A stretch of DNA of 64,000 nt, from contig JACCGJ010019459.1 in the NCBI GenBank assembly GCA_013407085.1, positions 1 through 64,000 of the forward strand, written 5' to 3'. The translations under genes were made by a program, and so were the position numbers. How positions within the stretch are numbered: position 1 is the stretch's first letter; every line of letters begins with the position of its first letter. Shown here one piece after another: positions 25,429-37,400 of this stretch. This DNA is from Atriophallophorus winterbourni. Taxonomy: Eukaryota > Platyhelminthes > Trematoda > Plagiorchiida > Microphallidae. The notes beneath the pieces were generated by a model that saw only the letters and a list, made by a program, of their open reading frames with translations, ran no database searches and had not been told where the DNA came from.

Positions 25429-28400
25429 GATAATTGTTTACCATTCCTCCACTGTTTCAAGCGCATGCAGATCCTGATCTTACTGTCCCTACCTGATGAG
25501 TGCAAACAGCACGAAACCGGTCGTGGGTTGTGTGACGGAAAAGCATGCAAATGAATATTAACGATATTTGTAACTAAAAAAGCAGGATCTTTGAATCGGC
25601 CAAAATTAACTTTTCCTCGCATTTTTATTTGTTCAGTCAACATGGAATCCTTTTTTTGAAACATTTAAACGTGTACCTATGTAAACGAACGATATTTGAT
25701 GCCACGCACGCTTTAAATGCTGTGCAATTTTTTATTTTGAAAAATTGGGAATTTGCTGTGCCAGTAAGAAAAATGGGAAAGAAAACTTGTACATGAGGAT
25801 TTTAAAAATCATGCAGCGTGACATTTCGTCAACTTCCATCACAACGCTTGATGCCGCTGTAGACGAAACCGAGGCTGTTTTTGATTTGAATGCGACTGGC
25901 ATTTTCAAATTTTCCCATTTAACTTTAACGTATTCGTTATTCGCATTAGAAATTAGTGTGTTTAAATCAATTTAATTAGCTTATCCTGAAATCGAAGTGA
26001 CTACCAGGAATCTAGGAGTTCAAGCAAATGTTGATAGTAGCACGTAGGCAAGTCACTCTGCATTCCCTCGTCAGTTTAGCGTCGAACTTCTAGTATACGA
26101 CAGTACTTTTTCTGCATTTTGTGAAATCGTTTTATTTGTTTCCTATTTTGACGTTCTTTGCTATTTATGGATTTGTGCGTGATCTTGAATGCTATTAGCT
26201 CAAAGAAATCGAACCATACGCAGCGCAAAAACCATGGCGAGTGGACCCTTTGGAAGTCAAGCGCCGCCGTGACTTGCGCTCTCCGATCATATCTGGGAAC
26301 CCGTTTTCGGAAGATGTCCTCATATTCAGCATCGATCCCGAAGGTTGTCAAGATGTGGACGATGCTCTGTCTGCGCGTTGGCTTGAACCAATCATAAGTT
26401 CAGATGGGACAAAACACCGTCGACTGCAATTAGGCGTGCACATTGCTGATGTTACATTCTTCGTACCCCCAGGTGGTTTTGTTGATGCCGAGGCTCGTCG
26501 GCGTTCAACGTCGGTCTACTTGGCCGACCGGCGCTACGACATGTTGCCTGGTCTTCTCAGCGGCGATTTGTGTTCATTATGGAGTGGTGTCGATCGGTAT
26601 GTTCTTGTCTATGCGCATTTCTTGACTCTAATGCTGGTATTAATCGAGTTCTTTTCTTTAGTTATGCGGTCAGTGTCATTTGGGAGTTGGACATGGACGC
26701 CTTCGACGTGTTGAATGTCTGGTACGGACGTACAGTGATTCATTCCAGTCACAAGATGACATATGAGGCTGCTCAGCGTATTTACGATGTCGCGTCTCAG
26801 TTAAAGACGGAAAATAATGCAACGTGTTTATTCGAAAAACTCGGAGGTGCGGTTCAATTAGAAAAGCTGGTTCCTGAATTGAAAAATTTGCCTCAGGTAA
26901 GTTCAGCAACCTTATTTCACTTATACACTAGTCAGCACACACTCCAATTATTGCGATTCGATTCATTTGCTTTCGTCTCACATTCACTAACACAAAACTC
27001 GCGCAGCTAAGCTTGTTGCTCACTGGTAGCTTCTAATAGCTTGTTCGAAAAACTGGAAATCTCGTGACTGGTCAGCTCTTTTCCCTCATACAGACATGTT
27101 CCGTTACCCACTTTATACCCGGGTGTGTTATATAATTAAACTGACATAGATCAATGTATAGTGTTGTTCCCCCTGCATTTACGTAACACAACCGGTCTCT
27201 GGTTTTTTGTCGTCATCAGTTGGAGACAGCAAGATGTGAACATGGATGCAAGCAACAATGTAGTTTGGTCTTTTGTAAGTGTCTTGAGCGTTTGACCAAA
27301 ATCACTCGTACAACGAGTTGTACAACGGCTTCTATGTTTAAGCTTGCATACATTTATTTGCTGTCAGCGTTAACAAAATTTAAGCATGGTGTGGGCGCGG
27401 CGGTACAGCGGATATGTCGTTCAACTTTTAATCGTGCGGTCTAGGTTCGAACATCTCCAAAAATGTGTTTAATCCATTTCCTCACCATACTTAGATGTAA
27501 AGTTCTTAACAACAAAAACTGGAAAAGTAACGATGACGGTTTTGCGCCCTGTCCAGTGGCAGAACTTAAATCAGCTATACAGCTTCGTGCGACATAAGCA
27601 CCGGCCCTAGGGCCCACAATGGCTTTGAAATTATTCTCCTGCAGTCTCCGAATATATGGCTAGTGTTCTTCTCGTGAGTATTCACGCTATGAATGCGACC
27701 GTGACGCAACCATCATGACTCACAGCATCAAATGTAACTGAATATTGCCCGTACTTTTCTCTATTCGAGAAATTGTGTCGACTTTCTGAAACCAGTTTGC
27801 AATTCAGCACTGCGATGAAAATGCTTTGAACAATAGTACCTATTGTTTCACGTTTTGCTGGCCATATTCAACGTGCTTCCATCATCATCGTGATGGACAG
27901 CATTACACAGATAACGTGTACCGAGTGCTTAACTCCCATACAACCACAGCATGGCATACATTCTAAAAATGGGAATGGTGCGTCCTAAAAACCTACTAAA
28001 CCTATAGAATATTAGGCATAGACATTGAGATGAGGTTCCTACGCCGTGAATCAAACGTGCATCCAAGCAATGGTTGTGAATGCGTTTTGCGCGCTATAAG
28101 TGCAGTGTTCTGCTGCAGGACATCGACTTATCATACAGCACTTTATTACGTGACAATCAGGCGCTTGAAATTGTAGATCGTGTTACGTATCTCGGTAGTT
28201 GAATCAATAATTCTGCATCGTTAGATGACGATGTCTCTGCACGCATTTCTAATGCGACCGTAGCATTCCGTAACCTAGGTCATCTCTGGTGTCAGAAAGG
28301 ACTGTCTCTGTTACTCAATGGCAGAGTCTATAAAGCGCGAGTTCGGGGTGTTACTTTATGGGTGCGAAACATGGCCCTTACGTAATGAACACATTCAGCG

Positions 28401-31400
28401 TCTCTAAGTATGTGACAACCGATGTCTCCGCAACATTTTAGGAGTTAGCTGTTACAATCGCGTACTCACCGATGCTCTCCGAAATAAGTTGTTCGGTAGT
28501 GATGTTGATATAAAGAAGCAGATCAACCTGCATAGGTTACGCTGGTTAGATCATGTTTTACGAATGCCGGACCACCGACTTCCGAGACGGATTCTTTTTG
28601 CGACGCCACATCCTGATTTGCGTAAATCTCGGGGTGGCCAAATCGTCACGGCTTTGTAGTTAAAAACGCTTACTTGCAAAATCTGCGCAGCATGTCTTCC
28701 AGGCTGGTGTCCCAGCGATCAGTTATCGCTATGGCTAGTTACGCTTCAAGATATGTCCTGAAACCGTGTTCAATGGCGGTCTTGCACTGAGCATCTTCCT
28801 GGAGTCTTTGCTTAAACTTGTATGTTGTCGAGCGGAGTGACGAGAAAAGCTTTTTGTGATACATGACAGTGAAAGCCGCAAGGAAGCAGCCATGCTGATA
28901 CCGCTATACTCGTTCATGAAACTTGTTTGAATGCATGTTCCATTCGAGGTGTAGGCACCTCTTCCCAGTTTGTTTGTGCTTGCCCTTCTATAGAATCCTT
29001 AGCCATTTAAGTTCCACTATTCCTCATCTTTTACTATTTTACTTTTTCATGGTTGTGTGGCAGTGAAGCATTCGGTACGTGCTACCGGTGTAATGCTGTC
29101 TGTGATGATGATGATGTGAATGAGTAGAACGACTCCTGCTTGATAGCTTCCAGTCGCTTTCGCGTCACGCATCATAAAAAAGCTTTCCTCGCCACCTTAC
29201 TTCTACATGAATGCCAACGAAACCGACACGCCAAAAATACTTACAGCGTCGTCCACCCTGCATTCATCCACGTGCATTAAAACTATTTGAAAAACATAAC
29301 CGCAAATGAATATCCATGATAATCACAGATGCCCACGAAAGATTGGGGAAATATATGTACATCATAAGTGAAGAACGAGTGAGCTGCGGCAATCACACGA
29401 AGCAGCAACTAGCAAATCACCTACAGAAAGCAATTGAGATAACAAAAAGCCCGGCAAAAACGACCTTAAATCGCAAAGTATTACGCCTAATGAATGGGAT
29501 AATGACCCGGTGACCTGGATGTGAAATCTTCCAACACAGAAATTGTCAACGACCGAAAATCGGATTATTGCGAACTGAATGAATTTTAATTATCGGGATG
29601 CCGACGCAAGTGAATTCTTAGCAGCTCTGTGAGTTATCATCAAATCTCAAGATCTGGATCAAGACACGAAAGAAAATGTTCGACAAATTAGCATTCCCAC
29701 ACTACCGAAAAATAGAATACCTGATACTTAGCTACGATGAAATGTAGCGATCAAACAGCTTAAAAACGACCAGAACATCATTTTACTCCCAGACAAAGAA
29801 CTAATGATGGCAGTTATAAATAAAGTTGATTACATTGAGAAAGCTGAAGAACTACTGCGCGATGCGACCACCTATCGACAGGTCAGTGAAGATCAAACGA
29901 AACGACTAGACAACACGATTAATGTTACCCTCAACAGACTGAAATTCTTCGGTCTATCGTGGGTACACAAAGAAGGTATCCGGCCGTGTCCAATCGTCTC
30001 ACTGCCCGGGGCACCTATACACAGATTGTCCAAAGAGCTACAAAGAAAACTACTATATCTTGTCAGAGGTAGAAGTTCTCAGAAAACTACAGAACGTGAA
30101 GATAACAGATGACGAGCTGATGGTTTCCTTAGGTGTCACCTCCCTATTTACGTCGATCGACCGTACACTCGCCAAGCAAACAATTTCATCGCTGCTAAGG
30201 GAACACGGAACAACGTATGGCCGAAATCGAATCACCCATGAGGAACTAATGACGCTTTTGAATCCTTGTCTCCACACTCAAGTCAAGTTCAATGGAAAAT
30301 TTTATGAGCAGATCAAAGGATCTCCAATCGGGTCGCCTATCTTTGGACTGATAGCGGAAACAGTAATGCAGAGATTGGAACGCATTAACATTACTCTGAT
30401 TGAACCGAAACTATGGGTGCGCTAATCGAGAAATCGCAAATCGAATACGCTCATGGACTACTGAATTGTGCCACAGCTTGGGATCAACGTTACACACAGA
30501 CCGACTTCAACACTACGCAATCAACTATGCAAATTAAAAGATGTATTGAAAGAAGAAAACAAACGTGTTCTACTAAATTTGAGGCTCATTACGTTGGGCA
30601 AACTGGAAGGAGAGTCGGCACCAGAATGAGTAAACACCAATGGGCGGTAAGAATGCACGATTACAAATCGCTATTTTCAATTCACGTTGGCCAAGATGGA
30701 CATGAATTTAACTGGAATATAACTACAGTCATTGCAGTGGGACGCACGCGTCACATACGAGAATTCCTTGAATTATGGCACTCCACTACGTAGTCATTAA
30801 ATCAACATGTTCTATTGGATGGCATATATGTGCCAATGAGGAACCGAAAATTAATCCGCGTGATCAATGACGAGGAAAGAAACAGAACGACAAGCGTATA
30901 AAAATCAGAAGACACGATGATTACGAACGCTTCACAAGAAGTTCAGCTGACGATGTCATCTAGCTTGATGACGAAACGTCCTACTTCTGCAATGCCAGTT
31001 CAGCTCAGCTCAGCGAACACTGAACACCAACATACATGCCATTTCAAACACCAATACGGTGTTTTAATAAGACCGACACTGGAGACGATTTGAAGCCGTA
31101 TCACGAAGAGTAAGAATCCTTTGCAAATTTTAATCTCTTGGGCCGTGTCTGGGAGATGGATCGCAGACAATTATAGTCATGACTTCGCATACCGGAACTT
31201 TAGCAAAATGCCGCACAATCTAATAGACTGTACGCGTTGGTTGAAACGATGCCAGGTTGCTCAAGCCTAAACAAATATACAAGAAACATATACGGGCAAC
31301 GAAGCTTCAGCATATTCCCGCATGCTGCACAGCAATGGTGACACGGTTTTACTTGAACGGATTGAAGCGTTGCACCATTCCACATCTGTGCATTTAATGC

Positions 31401-34400
31401 ATGCTGTGTGTGTCGAATACTGGCCATTTGGTTCCGACATTTGTACCGTACAAAGTTGCACGGATCTCTCATTTTACACCACGACTTGTTGGTTGTTTCT
31501 AAATTATCAACACGATTTTCATTATTCTATGTACCATCTTTCACCTAACCCTTCTTACAGGCTGAGCAAATAGAACGCTTGGACCGTTTACAATCTGCGA
31601 TTTGTCTTTTGGCTGAGGTAGCCTCCACAATTCGCGCACGCCGAATGATCCAGGGTGGTTTGGAGTTGGACAGTCTGGAGATTTCTGTCCGGTTTGCTGA
31701 TCCAGAAACGCGATCCGGAAAATTGGAGGACCTTTTACCCAAAGAGGTGCGTTGAACGGAGGTTTCCTGATCATGTTTGTTCGATGAGCACTCATCTCCA
31801 TATAGGTTTATTCAATTTTCGAAGAACGTTTGCTGTTGCTCGGTATCCTCTTGTGACCTTTGAGTTTCTCATGCACTGTTTAACCTTAACTTTACGATCA
31901 CTAATGCAGCGTGCTCTACAAAAATTTTCCATTGGTACTACTATATATTTACATATGCTTTATGTCACTACTCTTCTCCATGTAAAATGCCACAGAGCCT
32001 TGGTCTATAAGTGGTTAAGATACTGCAAGACGTCCAAGGGATAGACAAATGAGAAAGAAATTAAAGTTAGCCTCTTTTCACATACATATCAATACCGGTG
32101 ACAAATTTGTTTAGCACTGCGTTGCCTGCGCACTAAACGATTATTGCATAATTGTACATCCACGCATAGTAGTTAATGTTGTCGTTATGCATGCTCTCGC
32201 GCGGAAACCCCACTTAAAAATGCTCGAGAAGACAGCGAACAATTATGTGTACAATCTCATTGATTTTCTTATGTTGCATGGCGTTCTTCAACGTCGAATC
32301 CCCTTGACATTTCAGATTTTAGTTCAGTGTTTTGAAGCTAAAAAGCTAACTTCTGAATGTAGCTTTTCTGTTTGTAGTCTAATTGAGCACATAACTACTT
32401 TCATTGCAAGATCAGTTACGCAGCTTTCATCGCGTATACATGAAACAAACAAACATGTTTTGTTGTTTTCCCTTCTTCTCGATTGTGTTCTTCGGTACGT
32501 TGAATATTAAGCATAACCTGATGATTTTTAGACCTAATCAACATCTTCCTTGTTGTGGCTGGTTGGTTTCGAATATATGACATTCGTTTCATTGCTTGCT
32601 TGAGCCGTTATGAGTCTCTCCTCTTACCATAGACCATTTAAAGCTAGAAAAAATTATGAAATATCCTTTTCATCGCACGCTCTGGTATCGTTTTATTTTT
32701 GATTACTCTGCTGATTTCAATTTCATACCTAATCTGTTAGTGGATTGTAATAGCTTTTCATCATCTCAATTAATAGTCTAGAACTAAAGTGCATGATTCG
32801 GAGTTCGAATAACATTAGAAAGTTTATCGCAGGAATATTCCTGGTAACAGGATATTCCGGGATATTCGAGACGAATTATGCCTAGCCTCCACAACGAATA
32901 CGCTTGAAATCTCGATCTGGTTATATCGTTGTCCCTTGGGGGTGTCTAGCTGTTTTCGAGATGGACACTGTCTTGTGACAAACAAGGTTATATGCTTCTG
33001 AACCTTTGCGCCTCATAATCTCTCTTTGTTTTTTTGCCACAGCCGCTGGAAATGCACTCAACCATAGCCGAGCTGATGATTTTCGCTAATCACTGGGTTG
33101 CTCGTCGGTGTTTGGAATCTTTCCCTGACAAATCGTGTCTCCGACGCCATCCGCCCCCGAAATCGGAATTTTTCGAAGAACTCAAACAATGCGCATTAAC
33201 CAGAGGCATCCAGTTGCAAACTGATTCGAATCGCGCGCTGAGCGAATCTCTCCGGGCGGCTAATGATCCGAATGATCCAGAGGTTTGCGTATTCTTTGTT
33301 TTAACGTTTATCAGTACCCAACTTCTAGTTTCTGCACCTTTCAATACGTTTAGTTTAAATCTCACAGATAAATCTCAGAATGGGAGCTGAACGATGTTCT
33401 GAACAAGTTGTTGTAAAAGAGGATTCTCGGCATAACAAGCGCTCGTGTGAATCCTGTGCATATGAAAATAGTTTCATTTTACCTGTTTGTTCTTTGGATC
33501 TCTTCCGCGCGTTCAGAGTATATATAGTAATTAAATAAGCAACACTGATTTCGCTCTGCGGTGGTATCTCTCCACATGCCCTATTGCTTTTTGGCGGGTA
33601 TGTTGTTCAACAGAGAAAGCGAACATTTCTGAGGTCTTGGAGAAGTGAGTTACTTCAGGAATGTCAATGCTTCAATTATCTACAAAATCTGCCAATTTTC
33701 CGTTGAATCAACTGATGTGTATTCGTGTGTGTTCGTCGTAACTACTTTAAAGTTGTCATAAAACGACCACTATGTACACAGACGCGTTTTTGTATATTAC
33801 TACTTGATCGTAATAAGTAGTCAGTAGTTTTGAAATATTTTGATGCATTTATTTGTGCTCTTTTAATTTGCAGGTCAATCGAGTGCTGCTGCAAATGGCT
33901 ACCCGAGCGATGACGAACGCTTTATATTTCTCCACTGGTGCTGACAATCTGACACGTGATCAGTTTGCTCATTATGGACTGGCATTGAACCTGTATACAC
34001 ATTTCACTTCTCCAATTCGACGTTACGCCGACATGATCGTAAGTGTCGTCCGAGGTGTGATCGCCTCATTACATCCGAATCTGATGAAGATTTTGAGTTC
34101 TAGATCCACCCTTTCATTTATATATGAATACTTTTCTTAAATTCGATCTGTTTGTGAAGGATGATGTAGGGTTATGCATGTAATGTCAAACGCGGATCCT
34201 TAACCTATCTAGATCAAGAATCAAAATATTAAAGTGAAAAGCAATCGCTTTACATGTACCTTTGGATGATGGCTATAAAAATATAGAGGATACAATCAAA
34301 ATTCAATTGAGGTGTTTGGTTTGCGTAGGTTCATATAGGGTCAGTATACATGGTCGATAGTTGAGTGTTCTTTGATATCGATTTGAAATCACGGATCGTG

Positions 34401-37400
34401 ATAGCGTTTACAATATCCTGTGATAGTTAATTCCACAGAAAGCAAATACGCACCGAAAAGAAATGATGTCTACAATCGAGTCTTGAATGCGGTATAACGA
34501 GACAACCTCAGTGACCCCGTGTATTCTTAAGGTGAACTGTCTTCTATAAAATCGCGGAGGTGATTTTCCATCCGGAGTGTTTTATATGTTGAGGTCATGT
34601 CGCTCCTTACTCCCCTTTGTGTAAAATCGGTTAATCCCATCATGGTCATTCGCTCTTGGCATGGGATATGCTGCTCCCATCAACTAGCTCGTTCGCTCGT
34701 CTTAAATTTTATCTAGCAATCCAATGTCTTTACGCAGCCACGGTACCCAAACCGGGATCATGTACTCTATCGTTTGATTTATGTATTTATAGTGCGGGGG
34801 AACGTTTGGTAGAACCGCCAAACTATTCTCCTTAACGTTCCCAAGATACCGCTTGCCCTGCTGAAGACTTTCTGCCAATAACTATTCGGTTACAGGTTAT
34901 TAGTAATCCAGATACCGTGATATTTCTCAGCGCTGGTCCAAGTCAAGTTTTCATGACCACGATTATATCTGTGCTCGTATTACCGTCCACGTTGTAACAT
35001 TTTACATTTACGTATGTTAAAGTTCATCTGATTTAGTTGAGACTAGAGATAGAGGGCATCCAAGTCCTCTTACAGTATCAAACAATCTTCAATGGATAGG
35101 ATTTGCTTCCATATTTCTATGTCATCAGCAAAAAGAACAATCTTGCATCGTACTACTTGCGAAATATCATTTATGTGTGTATAACAAGAAAAGGATAGGC
35201 CCGATCACTAAACCTCGAGGACGCCGCTGGTTTTTTTTATGGAACGCCGTCAATGTGGACTCGCACATACCAATCCGTCAGATAATCCGTTATCCACGAT
35301 ACTAAATTTGCTGTTATCCCATATTCCACTAGCTTTTGCAGAAGCAGGTTGTGGTTGACCTTATCAAATGCCTTTGATAAGGCTGTATGTACTCACGCGG
35401 CATTTTTACTGATTTCCCCATCGAAGCTTCCGCTATTTTGACTATTTTTTGGTTATTCTCCATCGTCACATTCTTGTCACTCTGCTTGAAGGTCCACCGT
35501 GTGTTGTTGACTGCTCTCGGGGATTGCCGTTCTGCCATATCAGGTCGTCCAACCAAGGAACCGCCAAGTCACGCGCGAGATTCCGTTCTATTCACGGAAC
35601 AACACTTGCTTCCACCGGAAGATCTTTCTATTCTGTGTCGTCACATGAACGAACAACATTGGGCCGCGCAACAAGTCCAACGTGCAAGCGTGGAACTGTT
35701 CCAGGCATTGTTCTTCCGGGATCGACCCGAAGATGATCCTATGCGTCATGCAGATGGAATCATTTGCCAACTACGTGGGAATAACGGATTTGTTGTCATG
35801 ATTTCAAGGTAAGATCGCTTTGACGAAGTAATTGAGGTTTGATTCCCATTCATTTTACCGTTGATTTGCATACTTGTTGTTCAGATAATGCACTGCTGAG
35901 TTCGGAGTGATGTGTTGCAAAAATTTGAGTACAAACATGAAGATGCCACCGGTTGACATATTTAAAGCGATCAGCTACGCTTACACCTCAGTTTCTTACT
36001 TTTCGTATTCATCGCAACGGTGTCTCTTGATGCAATGGTAAAAGTCACTATTGAAGTCCCGAATTAAACCAGCACACAAACGCTGCTGATGATGATTGCC
36101 TTCGAAACCGTAGACAGTTCACAGTTCTAGGGTATATTCCTTCGCAGTTGACAATCAGGTCTTCACTTAATATTCATGACGCATCCGCAAAATTTCGGAG
36201 ATCGAGAACAAGTTTCGTAAGCACTAAGTCTGTCTTACTGAGGTGAAAGCCTTTGCTGTGTTCGCCGTTGGATGCAAATAAACGACGAATTTGGTGGCTG
36301 CAACGCTTATTATAGGCAACGTTTGATACTTGATACTTAGTATATCGGACACCAGCTAAAGCAAATGTTGTGTTTGCGCACGAGCTGTTTGCTTAGATTA
36401 GTTTGTTATTTCGATGGTTCATGTTGATAAATGACAAGGGACTTGGAAAGTTTAATAACTTGTGACTGGTGGTTCTTCGAATAGATTTGGTTTTGAATAC
36501 CGCAGAACTATTGTTGTTGGCTTCCTTCGGTAGATCGAAACGATGAAGGTATGTATTAAATCACAAGCCTGTATCCAGGCAAAGTGACGTAGAGTTCGAC
36601 GCTGCGCGTGGGCTAAGGTGCTGTCAGGTTGTCAAGACCAAAACAGATATAAGGGAGAATGACAGTGAGACTCCAGTCTGTTTACACATGCAATTCAGTT
36701 TCAGTCGCAAATCAATTTAGTATAGTGTGGCCCGCATAGTACAGAAACACTGCACGATTGAACATTCATGCCCTTCATGGATTGGCATCGCGATCCATGT
36801 CTCATCCGTACATTACTCTCGGGTAAATCGCCTCTCGGCACGTACGTATTTTACCTTTCAGGCTATTCCCAGACCCGTACCGGGAAGTTTTACAACTGTA
36901 GAAACATCTCACATGCGCGATCGACCCATATGGTTGCTTTACTTCTGAAAACGAGGTGTCTTAACATTTCGACATGGTCCATTTGAGGACCCTGCGTGCA
37001 TAGTGTAAAATCGGAGGAAAATGCTTTTCGCGTAACTCTTCGTACGGTCTAAAAGCATTTGCACAATTTGAACCAAAAACGACGTCTGCAGAGGACTGTC
37101 GAAAATTTCACCCCTCTTGTCAGCTCCATCATACCGTCGGCATGTTTGAGGATGACTAACTATAACGACAGCCTTGCCTTGTTTGGGATCTGAATTCGTT
37201 TAATTTTTAAGGAATTGGCGCGGCCTTCAAATCGGCCGTGCTTAAAGCTAATTTTCCAACATTTTTCAGTGATATGGGAACCTTTTTATGTTTAAAATGT
37301 TTCAACATGTTGATATGTAAACGGAGGAGATTTTGAGTTTTAATTTTTTATATTTTTATAAACGGGTATTTTGTTTCGCAGGTTCGAGAAAATTCATTTA

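Noticed and set aside
25171..25664. Frames with long poly-Asn, poly-Tyr or poly-Leu runs
   Set aside because: They only read through the intronic AAT microsatellite. The real coding part (25197-25350) is DIS3 exon 7.
31541..31801. Reverse-strand frames over DIS3 exon 10 (and similar at 33090, 38761, 35588)
   Set aside because: They are antisense shadows of well-supported DIS3 exons.
36080..36122. CTGATGATGATTGCCTTCGA and AACCGTAG, resembling a hammerhead
   Set aside because: No stem II can form between the core halves and the cleavage triplet is wrong. Probably a chance match or a relic too decayed to call.
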